Program-made: the position numbers and the translations under genes
From: Cafeteria roenbergensis
Taxonomy: Eukaryota > Sar > Bigyra > Bicosoecida > Cafeteriaceae
Assembly (NCBI GenBank): GCA_008330645.1
Contig: VLTN01000071.1
Coordinates: 107,817 to 171,816, forward strand
Length of the DNA: 64,000 nt
Direction: 5' to 3'
Shown here: positions 28,652-40,391 of the stretch, piece by piece
How positions within the stretch are numbered: the stretch's first letter is position 1
Layout: each line of letters opens with the position of its first letter
The notes under the pieces: model-generated
Told to the model about the DNA's origin: nothing
The model's database searches: none
Seen by the model: the letters and a program-made list of their open reading frames with translations, nothing else

Positions 28652-29596
28652 ATGGCCGCCTCGTTGCGGTTCAAGGTGAACGGCCCAAGCGGGGGCTCCT
28701 CCGTCTTCAGCATGCCCGACACGGAGCTGTGGGGCGCAGCGAAGGCCGAAATTGCGGCCAAGGTGCCCGGCCTCGGCGCGGGAGCCAAATTCCGACTGGT
28801 GTCCCGCATGGGCAAGGCCGAGGTTGCGAGCACAGACAGTGACGACACCGCCACCATAGGCTCCCTGGGGTTCGAGGCGCGCCAGCAGTACGACGCCGTG
28901 GTGGACGCCCCAGGCGCGGCTGGCGCGGCTGGCGCGGGGGCGGGCGAAGCCGCCAGCGGGGCGGCAGGCAGTGGCGGCGCGGCGACGGGCGGGGCCGCGC
29001 CAATGAAGCGCATCATTGTGCCTGCCGACAATACCTGCCTGTTTACGGCAGTCGGGTACTTGCTCATGGGCCGGACAAAGGAGCTGGGGCCCGACCTGCG
29101 CGAGCTGTGCGCTGGCATGGTGGCCACGTCAGACTTCCCCGAGGGGGCCCTGGACGGAAAGTCACCCGCCGCGTACGCCGCGTGGCTGCGGGACAAGTCC
29201 CACTGGGGCGGGGCGATCGAGGTCGGGCTGCTGGCCGAGCACTTCGGGCGGACAATCGTGGTGATCGAGGTCAAGTCGGGGATCGCGTACCCGTTCGGCA
29301 GCGGCGACAAGTGCGTCTACCTGGTCAACGACGGCATCCACTACGACGGCCTTGGGCGCGACGCATCGGGGTCTGGGAGGGAGGCAGACCTCCAGGTGGA
29401 GTTTGACACGGCGGACGCCGCCGCCAAGGCCGAGGCTCTGGCTGCCGGCGCGGAGCTCAAGGCTGCGAGGGCCTTTGTCGACACGGCGACGTTTGCGCTG
29501 CTGTGCACGGTGTGCAACACGCCGCTGCGGGGGGAGAAGGAGGCCCGGGAGCATGCGTCCAAGACCGGGCACGTCAACTTCGTGCAGAATAAGTAG
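28652..29596 (+). CDS. YOD1: Ubiquitin thioesterase OTU1
   Basis: This single exon gives 314 residues, near the yeast and human lengths. The order is an N-terminal ubiquitin-like UBX fold (about 1-85), an Ala/Gly linker, an OTU cysteine protease domain (about 118-235) and a C2H2 zinc finger. Catalytic residues are visible: ADNTCLF with Asp126 and Cys129, and NDGIHYD with His230. The finger is LCTVCNTPL...HASKTGH (Cys285, Cys288, His301, His307). OTU1 removes ubiquitin chains from substrates bound by p97/Cdc48 in ER-associated degradation, which the UBX-like fold recruits. Everything expected of the family is intact. It converges with ETFB. Confidence 0.93.
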   Translation: MAASLRFKVNGPSGGSSVFSMPDTELWGAAKAEIAAKVPGLGAGAKFRLVSRMGKAEVASTDSDDTATIGSLGFEARQQYDAVVDAPGAAGAAGAGAGEAASGAAGSGGAATGGAAPMKRIIVPADNTCLFTAVGYLLMGRTKELGPDLRELCAGMVATSDFPEGALDGKSPAAYAAWLRDKSHWGGAIEVGLLAEHFGRTIVVIEVKSGIAYPFGSGDKCVYLVNDGIHYDGLGRDASGSGREADLQVEFDTADAAAKAEALAAGAELKAARAFVDTATFALLCTVCNTPLRGEKEAREHASKTGHVNFVQNK

Positions 29597-29948
29597 TGAC
29601 TCACCGGCCCCCCGCCCGACCCGTTGGCTGTGCGTCTGCCACCGACCTCGCCGGCGCGCGGCGGCGTCGCCCCGCTGCCGCACTCAGAGCCACACGCAGC
29701 TTGCAGCGGGCCGTGCCGCGACGAACGCATGTCGCGTGCAATCGTTTCGCGTCAAGTTCAGCGCGCGGGGGCCATCGCCACTGTGGTGGGCAACAGTTGC
29801 GCACACGTCAACGCGAGGCCAGGCAGTCGGCACCCCATCAGCGGGTCCATTGATGAAATTGCGCGGCGGCGCTTCAGCGTCACACGGTCGGCCAAAGGCA
29901 AGGTGCGGCGGGAGCGGGGGCGCGCGCAACGGCGTCGGCTGACGTTGC
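29597..29948. other. Convergent 3' intergenic region
   Basis: This is 352 bp between the stops of YOD1 and ETFB. No feature was recognised. Confidence 0.5.
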
Positions 29949-31280
29949 TCAGAGCAGGCCGTCCGCCTTGAGCTTGGCGAGAAGGGCGTCCACGTCCTCC
30001 ACCTTGGAGCCGGCCTCCCTGGTGGCGGGCTCGCTCACCTCGAGCACCTCGATCTGGCCTGCGAGGTCCACCCCGAGGGAGGCGGCGTCGACGGTGTCGA
30101 TCTTCTTCTTCTTGGCCTTCATGATGTTGGGCAGCGTGGCGTAGCGCGGCTCGTTGAGGCGCAGGTCGGCGGAGATGACTGCGGGAAGCGGCACCTCGAT
30201 GGTCTGCAGGCCGCCGTCGATCTCGCGGGTGACGGTCGCGGACTTCTTGTCCTCGGAGACCTCCACCTCAGACGCAAAGGTGGCCTGGGGCCAGTCAAGG
30301 AGGCCAGCAAGCATCTGCGCAACCTGGTTGCTGTCGTCGTCGATGGCCTGCTTGCCGAGCAGCCACGCGGACGGGTCGTGCTCGCCGGTCAGAGCGGCCA
30401 TGATCTTCGCCACCGCGAGGGGCTGCAGCTCCTGGTCCACACGCATGTCCGTCGTCACGTGGATTCCTGCGGCTCAAGGAAGCAGCTACTTGGCGCAAGG
30501 CATCGCCAGCAGCCGCTGCCGCTCCGGGAGGTGCCGAGGGCCCAGGCTGCGCGCCCGCCCGAGGGACCAGAGCGCAACCCGGCATTGCTGGGGGCTGCGC
30601 CCGCGCGCGCGGGGCCGGCTCACCGCGGTCGGCGCCCATGGCCAGAGCCTGGCGGATCACCTCCTGCGCCTGCTTGGGGCCGATCGAGACGGCGACGACC
30701 TGCGAGCAGAGGCACCGCATGCACAACAACGGGTACTCGCGGCAGTCGGGCAAGGCGCACGCCGCCGGGCAGGGGCAGTGGCAGGGCGAGCCGGCGGCCG
30801 ACAAACTCAACAACCGCGGAACAGCCGCCGAGGGCGCGCGCGCCGCGCAGCGGCGGCTTGGCGGCGAGCGCGCGTCGTGCACGCGCCGCGCAGCCGCAGT
30901 CACCAGCAGCTGACTGTGCGGACAGTGCGGAGGGGCGCCTGCGTGGCTGGCGGCGGCGGCGGCGGCTCGAGCCGCGGGCGTTTTGGCACGGGCCGGGCCT
31001 CACCTCCTCGGCCACCTTCTTCTCCTTGAGGCGCACGGCCTCCTCCACGGCGATCTCGCAGAAGGGGTTGATGGCCATCTTCACGTTGGAGATGTCCACG
31101 GCTGCGAGGGGCGCCGGCGGGGCCTTGGCGATGGCGGGGGCAGTCGTGCACGGCAGCGAGGCCAAACCTTCGCCCCGACTGGCGCCGCGGCGCCTGCGCG
31201 CGCTCACCCTTCTTGTCCGCCTGGATGCGGACCTTGGCGGCGTAGTCCACCGCACGCTTGACACCCACGAAGACGCGCAT
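29949..31280 (-). CDS. ETFB: Electron transfer flavoprotein beta subunit
   Basis: Exons 31208..31280, 31004..31101, 30624..30699 and 29949..30466 give 254 residues (human 255). All junctions restore conserved sequence. Exon 1 encodes MRVFVGVKRAVDYAAKVRIQ. Exon 2 encodes MAINPFCEIAVEEAVRLKEK. Exon 3 encodes VVAVSIGPKQAQEVIRQALA. Exon 4 contains LLGKQAIDDDSNQVAQML, ADLRLNEPRYATLPNIMKAK and GVDL. With ETFA it forms the soluble mitochondrial FAD/AMP protein that takes electrons from acyl-CoA dehydrogenases such as the ACAD8 in this window. The recognition loop around LNEPRYATLPNIMKAKKKK is intact. No separate presequence is seen, as in animal ETFB. It diverges from the SpoVS-like gene with 184 bp between the ATGs. 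Confidence 0.96.
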
Positions 31281-31464
31281 GGTTGCTCGGCTGGACCCGT
31301 CGAGAGCTGTGCCGGCCCGCAGCCGGCGGCGGCGGACCTGGCGTCATCGCTCGCAGATCGGCCGGCAGAGGCGTGTGCCGGTGATGACTTTCGGCCAGCG
31401 CGGCCGGGCGCGCTGCCGTCGCGCCGCGCCGCACAAGTACACTCCCCGCACGCCAGCGGCCGCC

Positions 31465-32639
31465 ATGCGCCCCGTTCCTCGCGTCCTGCGGCTGCTGCGC
31501 CAAGGTGAGTGCCGCGCGGCGTGCCACTGGCCCAGCCCCTTTTCCGGGCGAAGCGCGCGGTCTTCGCGGCATCGTCCCTGTGTGTTCCTGCGCCGCGCCA
31601 GGGCGACCCGGGGGCCGAGCGTGCGCCCGCCTCCTTGCCCAGGCGCAACAAACAACGCGCGAGCGCGTGCCGGTGCCGCGTGGCGCTTCCGTTTCGTTCC
31701 CCGCCTTCCGCAGGCGTGTCTGTGTCCCGCGCCGCCGGCTCGGCACCCGGCAAGGCCCCCCCGGCGGCCGCCGTCGCCGGCTCGCCGCCGTCTGCACCTC
31801 CCAGTTTGATGTTCTCAACGGCGCTGGCAGCCGAAGAGAGCTGCGCGGCGACCGCGCACGCTGTGGTCGCTCGGGCATTTTCCACGACGCCCCCTCCGTC
31901 GGACGACAGCAGCGATGACGAGGAGGCTCCCGCAGCGGCGGCCGCGCCCCACCGCCCGCAGCGCGCGTCGAGCACCATCATCGCGCAGGACGGACCCAAC
32001 GTGTACCGCGTGTCGAGGAGCACGGTGCCGCGCGTCCTTGCCACGAAGATTGCGAGCGAGATCTCGGACCCTGACAACGGCGAGATCGTGCTGTCGGCGG
32101 TGGGCGCTCAGGCCCTCTTCACCGCCGCGCGTGCCCTTGCAGTTGCGAACGAGGACTTGGCAGCAGCGGGCAAGCCGCCGGTGCTGGTGACGGAGATCCG
32201 CAACATGGGAGCCCGCAACGCCAAGGCGCTCGTGGCGCGCATCGCCGACCCCTCCCTCGGAATCACGCACGCCACCGCCCTCGAGTTTGACGAGGAGCGC
32301 CGCTTCGCCCTCCGCAAGGTGCAGGACCGCTCCATCACGCCTGTGGCGGGGGCGCTCAAGGCCGCCGTGATGATGGGCCACAAGCCCATCATGGTCTCCG
32401 GCGTGGGCGCCATCGCAACCTCTAACCTCGTCTTTGCCTGCTTCCTCGCCACCACCTGGGCGCGCGAGGAGGGCGTCGAGTCCGTCATCCTCCCAGGCCG
32501 CCAGCTCGTGGAGGGCGGCGGCGACAACGGCACCACGCTCGGCGTCATCAAGTTCTTCGTGATCAGGACGTCGGCCGCGGTCGTGCCCCCCGAGCGCCGC
32601 CAGCCCTCCTCGGACGATCACGACCGTGTGGACGCGTGA
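31465..32639 (+). CDS. SpoVS/Alba-like tandem-domain protein, probably mitochondrial
   Basis: Exons 31465..31504 and 31714..32639 give 321 residues. The first 90 residues are basic, Ala/Ser/Pro-rich and end VVARAFSTTPPP, which looks like an organelle presequence. Then come two related units. The first is NVYRVSRSTVPRVLATKIAS...GEIVLSAVGAQALFTAARAL, and the second is FALRKVQDRSITPVAGALKA...KPIMVSGVGAIATSNLVFAC...GVIKFFVI. Both resemble bacterial stage V sporulation protein S, an Alba-like small protein with a conserved A(I/V)GAGA..QA.KA..IAR helix. Bacterial SpoVS is a single roughly 86-residue domain, so a tandem eukaryotic version is unusual. Nucleic-acid binding is inferred from the fold. 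The SpoVS call is moderate. Confidence 0.6.
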
Positions 32640-33546
32640 GGGGCCTCGTGATCACAGACAGGCGTGCGCGCGCTGAGAGTGTTCGTGATGGTGACTTGTG
32701 TGCTGGAGCGCTTTGCTCGCCCGGAAGCCAACTCGGACCCTCTCCAGGCCCCTTGGGGGGAGCACGCGGGTGTGCGCGCCCCACCCTCCACACATGTCCG
32801 CCTGGCGACAGTGCGCCGGAAGACCAGCAGAGCCAAACGCGAAGGCCAGAAGAATCCGGGCTGGCGGTTTTCCTCCTCGAGCTGCGTCGTGCCGAGCGCG
32901 CCTCAGGCAGCCACTCCAGGCCGCCCGGGCTTCCATCGCAGCTGGAAGCCGACCGCTTGCGCTCGCCCGTGGGCCAGCCGGCGCTGGCACGGCTTCTGCC
33001 GCTGCGTCTCACGATTGCGGCGCCCCGCAATCGGCCACGCTTGGCAGTGCTGCCGCCCCTCACCGGCTGCCGGCTCTGTCCTTCTCTCTGCCACCTTTGC
33101 CCAGCCGCCACCGCCCGCGGCAACAGGGCCTGCTGAGTGCTCCCTACTGCGCCAAGTTGCGTGTCTCGAAGCGGGCCGCCTGAGGAGCGGGCCTTGGGCC
33201 GCAGCACGCGCGCCAACTGCCGTGAGCCACGTCGCCGTCGCTTGCGGCTTGTTTCCCCCGCCAATCCCAGTGCCCCGGCTTGCAAGTTGGGACCTGACCA
33301 GGGCCACCGTGCGGCGCCTTCGCACTGTGCGCGCGGGAGTCTGCACGTGACTGCCTCTGGCGCCCAAGGCGCGGTGCAGCCCCCTCGTGCGCCGAGAGCG
33401 ATGCCTGGTGGTCGGAGCAGCGTTCGCTCTGGCCGCGTGGAAGCCTCTTGGGCGGCTGCCCGTGTGCGCGAGCCCAACCCGACCGCGGCTGCGGCTGCCG
33501 TGCCCCTGAATCCGCGGTGCCCCGTCGCAGGCACGACCGCCCGAGA
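32640..33546. other. 907-bp intergenic region
   Basis: This lies between two plus-strand genes. ORFs of up to 228 codons exist in several frames, but none has recognisable motifs or splice structure. It is the second-longest gene-free interval and presumably holds the promoter of the receptor-like gene. Confidence 0.5.
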
Positions 33547-36500
33547 ATGGCCCGGCTCGTGGTCTTAGGCCTCGGAGCCATTGTTCTTCTTGCCACGCTC
33601 GGCGGGGCGTCCATCGGCGGCCTGTTGCAGCACGTGAACCTGACAGTGTCCTCGTTGGATGCGCAGCCGGTGCGAGCGGCGCTGGGTGAGCTGGCGAACC
33701 ATGCCAAAGAGCTGCGCTCGCAGCTCGCAAGCGCCGAGCTCCTGAGCTGCGAGCTTCTGTGGGGGGGGGCGCTCAGGTGCTGGACTGCCGTTCCCAACAA
33801 CAACGAAGTCTTCCTTGCACCGCCTGGGCAGCCGGTGTGGGGCTGGAGGTCCATCTCTGCCGATTTCCGATCCGTCGTCGGCGTCCGGGAGAGCGGCGCT
33901 CCGTTCCTCTGGGGCCCAAGCAACTCGGAGCATGCAGAAATCAGCGAGATGGCGGACTTTCAGCAAGCCCGGCTCTCCCAAGCCACGATCGAGCACAGTC
34001 TTGTGTGCGGCATCGAGCAGGCTGGTCGGGCCCTTCGCTGCTGGGGGCAGAAACCCCCGTGGGGAACCGATCCAAGCCCGAGCCAGCTCGAGCTGGAGTG
34101 GTTGGATTCCTGCGTCGGGCAGGGCTCAGATGCTGGGAACAACTTCCTGTGCGGCATAGAGGCTCGCAGCGGCGATATTCGGTGCTTCTGGTCCGAAACG
34201 GACGTGCCCGTTGGCACTTTTTCGTCGCCGCCTCTCGGACAGGGGCCGTGGGCGGAGCTCCAGTGCGGCCGCCAGCTGCTCTGTGCCCGCCGAGTGAACG
34301 GCAGCATGGCGTGCTGGAGAGAGACCTTGTCGCCAATGACCGTCGACCAGGGAGCGCCGAGCCCTCTTGCCTTTTATGATGACTTCTGCTCGACAGACAG
34401 TTCTGTGTGCATGGTTTGGCACTCGCAACTGCTCTGCGGAGCCAAGCACACCGGAGACGTGCGGCCTAGTGACCAGTCGGGGACTCTAGGCTGGGAGCGC
34501 GTCGTTTGCGGGCGCGACCACATCTGCGCTTCTCAGGAGTGGGCCGGGTGGACGTGCTGGGCTGCTCCGATCGCATCGCTTCCGTTCATGCATGACGTTG
34601 TGCAGGGGTGGGCTTCGGTAGAGTCGTTCGGCACGACTCGTCGCGGAGCGATCGATCAGAATGGGAACCTGTGGACTTGGGACTCGTCGGCTGCCACGAC
34701 GCAGCGGTCAAAGTACTCGTTTGTGTCGCAGGTGGCGAGGGTTTGGGGGTACGCGTCGGGGGTCGAAATGATTCTTCTGCAAGACGGGACGCTCAAGGTC
34801 TCCGATGAAGTCCCGACCAAGCTGATAGGCCAAGTGGTGATTGATGCCGCCATGGTGTCCGGACTATGGGTAGCCCTGAAGGCGGACCGCCTTTTCGAGG
34901 TTGCCGAGGAGGCCGTTGGCCTCGGTGCGCGGATTCGCTCCGTGTCCTTGGCGGTGCACGCGCACGGCAACCACCTTTGTTCGATTGTTGCAGCCGACAG
35001 GTCTCTGAATTGCATCTTTTCAGACGCGTCGGGATATGGCACTAATTCGGCAAGCATGCCGTCGCCGAATACCGGATGGGCCCACGTGCGCGTGCGCGGC
35101 AGCGGCAAGTGCGCCATCCGGGAAACCGGGCCAATTTCGTGCGTCGGCATGTCCGCCAGCGTCCAGGCTGCGGTGCCGACGACAGGCTCGTTTAGCGCGC
35201 TCGCGCTCGTTGACGATGCCGCGTGCGCAATCGCAAACGACACCAGCCTTGTGTGCTGGGGCGACGGGCCAGCTGCGGCCCTTCCGCCTGAGCTCGCCAA
35301 CCGGACCGGGTGGACGGACATTGCTGCGCAAGCCGACGAGATATGCGGAATCCGACAGGGCAGGCTCGCGTGCTGGGGCAGCGCGACTTCGGCGGACGGG
35401 CTTGCAGCGCTGCCCGTCGCTAACGGGTGGAGCGACGTGGTGCTGGTGGATCCCTCCGAGGCCACTTGGCCAAGCGACCCAGTGGGCTGCGCGGGGCGCG
35501 GCCGGTGCCGGAACCTGACCGCGGCGCTGTCGTCCGGCGCCGGGGAGCTGGCAGTGGTGCTGGCCGGGGGATCGGAGCACTTGTTGGAGCGGCTGGAGTG
35601 CCAGGCTGGGTGGCTCGGCAGTGGAGCGGTCCATCGCGCCGTGGTGGCCGTTGCCGGGGGAGCTCCCACGGTGGTGCGCGTGGGCGAGGGGGCTTCGCTG
35701 GCTGCCTGTCCGCCAAAGCAGGCCGGCAAGCCAACGGTGATGGCAGTGCAGCTCGTCACAAGCGGCCCCGTGTCCTTCGAGCGAGCCGACAGCCCCGGGG
35801 CACCGGCAACTCTGCCTCTGTGGCCGGAGGGATCCGAGGCCGGCTGGCAGGCCACATCCTCGCTGCATTTGGACCACGCCGGGATCGGAAGCGTGGCCCT
35901 TGGCACGGCCCACGTGGAGGAGCTGGTGATCCGCGCCGACGCCGGCCCGGCCAGCACCGCACCGCTGCGGTCCTCGCTTGCCGGCGTGCGGGCCACCAAG
36001 GTGCGCGTGTCGCTCGGGAACGGGTCGGCGCCCGGGGTGCTGACGGCCATTGCGGACCAGGTGGCAGGGCTGCAGGAGCTCACGCTGCACGACTGCCCCT
36101 CGGCGCCTTCGGTCGATGCGGGCGCGGTGGGTGGGTCGTCAACGCTGCGGGTGGTGGACTTGTGGCGGTGCCGGGTGGAGCGCCTGCGCCCGGAGCTTTT
36201 GTCGGGGGCCAGGTCGCTCCAGGCGGTAGCGCTGCCGGCGGAGCTGACGTCGGTGGCACCGGGAAGCTTCAATGGCTCATCGCTGAAGACCATCGACCTC
36301 CGGGCGTCCGCAGGCCTTGTGGAGCTCGGCACGGGGGCGATTGCGGGCGCGGCAAATCTCTCGTCCTTGCTGCTGCCGTCGGGGCTGCGGCGGATCAACG
36401 CCTCGGCGCTGTCGGGGGCGCTGTCGCTGACAGAGTTGGACTTGCGGGACACGCAGGTCGCCCGGCTGCAGAATCGCTCGCTCGACGGAACCCCCGCGTT

Positions 36501-39500
36501 GTCGTCGCTCAAACTTGGGAGCAACGTGGAGGCCATTGACCCCGGCGCACTTGCGGGGACGGAGGCTCTTGCCGTGCTGGACCTCTCAGCCACGAGCGTG
36601 ACTGAGCTGCCCCCGGCACTGTGCTTGGGCGCGAGCGGGCTGATCTCGCTAGTTCTGCCCGCACGGCTGGACGTGGTCCACGAGGGCGCGCTCGCCCAGT
36701 GCCGGCGCGTCAACTCCCTTGACCTCTCTGGCACGCTGGTGCAGGAGCTGCCCGCCAGCATGCTGGAGGGCATGGCCAACCTGTCGCGCCTGGTTGTCCC
36801 GGTGGGTCTGCGCGAGGTGGGCCCGCGCGCGCTGAGCGGCGCTCCCAGGCTGGAGTCCATTGACCTGAGCAGGACCGCGGTGACCAGCCTCCAGCCCCTG
36901 GCCATTTCCGAACTGCCCCTCCTGGATTCGCTGCAGCTGCCCTTCGGCATCACGGCTCTGCCGGCAGGCTCCTTCCTCAACTTGCCCCGCCTCAGCCACC
37001 TGGACCTTGCCGTGACCAAGCTCGAGGTGCTGGAGGCCGGCGCGTTGGCCGAGCTCGGGGGCATGCTGCACCTGCGACTCGGGTCGCCGTGGCTGCGGTC
37101 CGTGGGGGAGGGCTGCCATGCGTTTGAAGGCCTCGTTCGGCTGCGGTCCCTGACGGTGGAGCCCAGTCCTCAGCTGGCCGGCCTGGGCGCTCCGAGGTCG
37201 CTCCCGCCGGGCGGCATTGCGTCGTGCAGCTTCGCGGGGAGCCTCCAGTCCCTGAGCATCTCGGGCGTCAACCTCTCGTCGCTGGTCCTGGAGCGCGACA
37301 CCCTGGGCGCGGCCGGCGGCACGCTGAAGGCCGTCTCGATTCGCGGCTCGGGGCTGTGGGACGTGCGCACGGGGGCGCTGACGTCGATGCGACTGCTCCA
37401 GTCCCTCGACCTGTCCATGAACCGCATCGTGGTGCTGCCGCGGCTGTCGCGCGCAGTGCTGGAGGCGATCGGCTCCATCAACGCGACGGGAAACGCTCTC
37501 GACGAGGTAGCCGCCGACGTCTTCGCTGGCCTGCTAAACCTCCGCACGGTCGAGGCCGAGGTTGGGAAGGAGTGCAACCCGGGCACCGTCAGGCAGGCCG
37601 TGCAGCTCAAGGGCGACGCGGTCGCGATGTGCGTCAAGTGTGTGCCGGGCAAGTACTGCCCCGACGGGGCCACCGCCGAGCCTTGCCCCATCGGCACGTA
37701 CGGGACCGAGGCCGGGCTTGCCAGCTCCGAGGGCTGCACGACGTGCCCGGCGGGCTCCACCACGCTGGCCGTGGGCGAGTCTGCTGCGGAGGCGTGCGTG
37801 CCTGTGGTGGCAAACTGCGCGGCGGGCACTGGCGGGTCGCTCTGCCGCCCCTGCAGCGCCGGCACGGCGAGCACGGGCGGGCGGGAGGCGGAGTGCGAGC
37901 TTTGCTCCCCGGGCTTCGTCAGCGCCTCCATGCTGGGCTCGATCGACTGCGAGCCCTGTCCGGCGGGCACGTTCCAGCCGGCGTCGGGCGCGGCGACGGA
38001 GGCTTCCTGCGTTCCCTGCGGGCTCGGGCTGGTATCCGCCGAGGGCAGCAGGACCTGCAGGGCGTGCCCCGCGGGGACAGAGCTCCAGGGGACCGCGTGC
38101 GTGGCGTGCTCCGGGCCGGACGCCCTGCTTCGCTGCCCCGCGGGCGCTGCCCAAGCGGTGGAGCTGCCACAGACGCTCGAGCAGCTCCTGGGAAAGCTCC
38201 CGACCGGGGACGCTCCGGCGGTCCCTGCCGTGGACCCAGGCGCAGCGCTGGACGCTGGATCTTCCCAAGAGGACGCCAGCGCCAGGCGTGCGCGCGCGGC
38301 CGGACGATCGCTCCAATCAGGCGACGCTCCGGCGGGAGCTGCCGCGCCGGACGACGAGCAGCTGTCGAATGTGGAGCTGCTGGCCTGGACGCTGCAGGTG
38401 TCGCTTGGCATCAGCGCGGGCGCGGTGCTCGTCGTTCTGGGGCTGATGCTCGTCTTCCCGTGCGCGAGGACCTTCATGTGGCCTGTGCTCGCCGCACTGG
38501 ACGGCTTCCGGGTGGCACACGCGCAGCCCCGCTTCGCAGCCGTGCGCGTGGTCCCGACGGTGACGGGCGGGGTGTTCACGCTGGCCGCAGCCGTCGCGGC
38601 GCTGGCCCTGGCCTCTGCGCTTGTGGTGGGGTACTTCGGAGCCAACACACTGCGAAGCTCCTCGCTCAAGGTGGAGGCCACCGGGGTGGAGAACGCCCAC
38701 CTTGCAGCCTCGGCAACAGGCGACATCCTCTTTGTGAGTTCGCGCGCGCGCGCTGCGCCTCCGAGCACGCCGTGCGTCCCTGCGCGAGGTCGCGCGCAAT
38801 TCACGAGACACGTGGGCGCTGCCGCGCCGGGGATGCGGGCTCGCATTGCGCTCCGTCGTGCCCGGCCCCGTGCTGCTCGTCTGCCGCTGTGGCATCCGCG
38901 CGCCTCAAAATCCGGCTCCGCCTCGTTCCCCCGCTCCCGCACCGCTGCGCCCCATCGCAGGACGCTGTGTTCCAGCCCATGCGGTCCGTCGCCTGCGCCA
39001 GCGCGGCGGAGCTGGTGGTGGATTCGCCTTCTGGGGACGTGTCGCAGCTGGCGGCCACGGCGTCGACGTCGGTGCTGCAGCAGTCGGGCACAGGGCCGGT
39101 GTGCTGGACCCGGGGCAAGTGCACGGGCTGCCAGTTCCGGTCGGCTGCGGAGGTGGCTCTGCGCACGCACTGGTCGGTGCAGTCGGTGGCGTGGCGGCTG
39201 GCCTCCACTGACGCGGAGGGCATGTGGGTGAGCGTCAACGGGCTGGTGTCGCCCGCCACGGCCTCGGGCGCGTCTGTGCTCGGGAACGTGTCCCGCATGC
39301 TGGAGCGGCACTCGGAGACGCTTGCTCTGGTGCCCCACGTGGCCATCGACGACACCCCTACCGGAGGCATGCTGGGTGGCAAGGCGGGCTCGTCCGGCTC
39401 TGTGGACGCCTCGGGCAGCTCCAAGGGCCGCGTGAGCACCGGCCTCATCCCGCAGGACCTGAGCCGAGAGGCCACCAGCCGCACCAACGAGGCTGACGTG

Positions 39501-39938
39501 AACCCAGCCCTTGCGCGCGCAGAGCTGAGGCTGGTGGTGGAGCGCTCGGCCGTGTTCTCCGACCTGCGCATCTCGCAAATCTCGTCCGAGACGCAGCTCA
39601 TCTCAGCCATCGCGGGAATCGTGGTGGGTGTGCTGGGGGCGTTTGCGTCCGGCTTCCGCACGTTCGAGGCGCACTGCGGCGAGCGTCTCGTTTGGATGTG
39701 CGGCCCAACGGGCAGGATCGCGACCGAGGCCGACGCGCTTGGCCGAGCGCGCGGCAAGCCCCTTGAGCCGCTGATGGAAACGGGCAAGCCCAGCATCCCG
39801 AAGGCGGCAGCGTCGGCGTCGAGGCTGCACCTGCTGCGAGTCTCGAGCCCCAATCCTTTGGTGTCCCGCACTGCGGCCGGCGCCCACCCCGAGCGGGCCC
39901 AGCCTCAGAGCCAAGCGGGCGGAAAGCCCACCTCCTGA
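33547..39938 (+). CDS. Giant receptor-like protein: RCC1-like repeats, BspA-type LRRs, Cys-rich repeats, TM helices
   Basis: Exons 33547..38733 and 38961..39938 join in phase 0 to 2054 residues. The signal or anchor sequence is LVVLGLGAIVLLATLGGAS. Residues about 65-650 carry repeated C-(G/A)-I...(L/I)xCWG motifs (CGIEQAGRALRCWG, CGIRQGRLACWG), as in RCC1-like beta-propellers of surface proteins. Roughly 850-1335 is a BspA-type leucine-rich repeat array (LPSGLRRINASALSG, LPARLDVVHEGALAQ, VPVGLREVGPRALSG). About 1340-1530 is a GCC2/GCC3 ephrin-receptor-like Cys-rich region (CVPGKYCPDGATAEPCPIGTYG). Two helices follow near 1611 and 1670, and one near 1943 in exon 2. The last 90 residues are basic. 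It is probably a cell-surface recognition or adhesion protein; ligand and partners are unknown. The ATG at 33547 immediately precedes the hydrophobic start. Confidence 0.8.
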
Positions 39939-40391
39939 GCCGGCGCCACACGGCAGCCGCACCCCTTGGGTCTGCGGATTGCTACCCACCGGAGTCGGGG
40001 GCGATGATCGCCCCCGTGCGCGCCGGCCTGGCGCTGGCAGACGAATTCGCTACGATTTGGACACACTGTGACCCCGTCCCCATTCATTGAGCACATCGTC
40101 GACTGGGGCCGCGCCCTTGGGGCGGCTTCAGCTCGGACCTGTGCTGGCGGAACCCACTGGGGTGGCGCGACAACGTTCCCCACCCCCACCTGGACTGACC
40201 TGCCTAGCTCATGCATCGTTTGACAGACTTGCGCTCGGATGTGAACTGCTGCGTCGTTGTGACGCAGACCACCCGCCGCCACGGTAGCAAGACCAGAGTC
40301 TCGGCCGCCGCTGCCCCAGCACATCGACACGCAATTTGCCCTCTCCACCGCTGGCACGCACGCACGCACGCACTCGGCCCCACGCAATCGC
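39939..40391. other. Convergent 3' intergenic region
   Basis: This is 453 bp between the receptor-like gene and IFT54. It includes a short ACGC repeat near 40360. No gene was seen. Confidence 0.5.
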
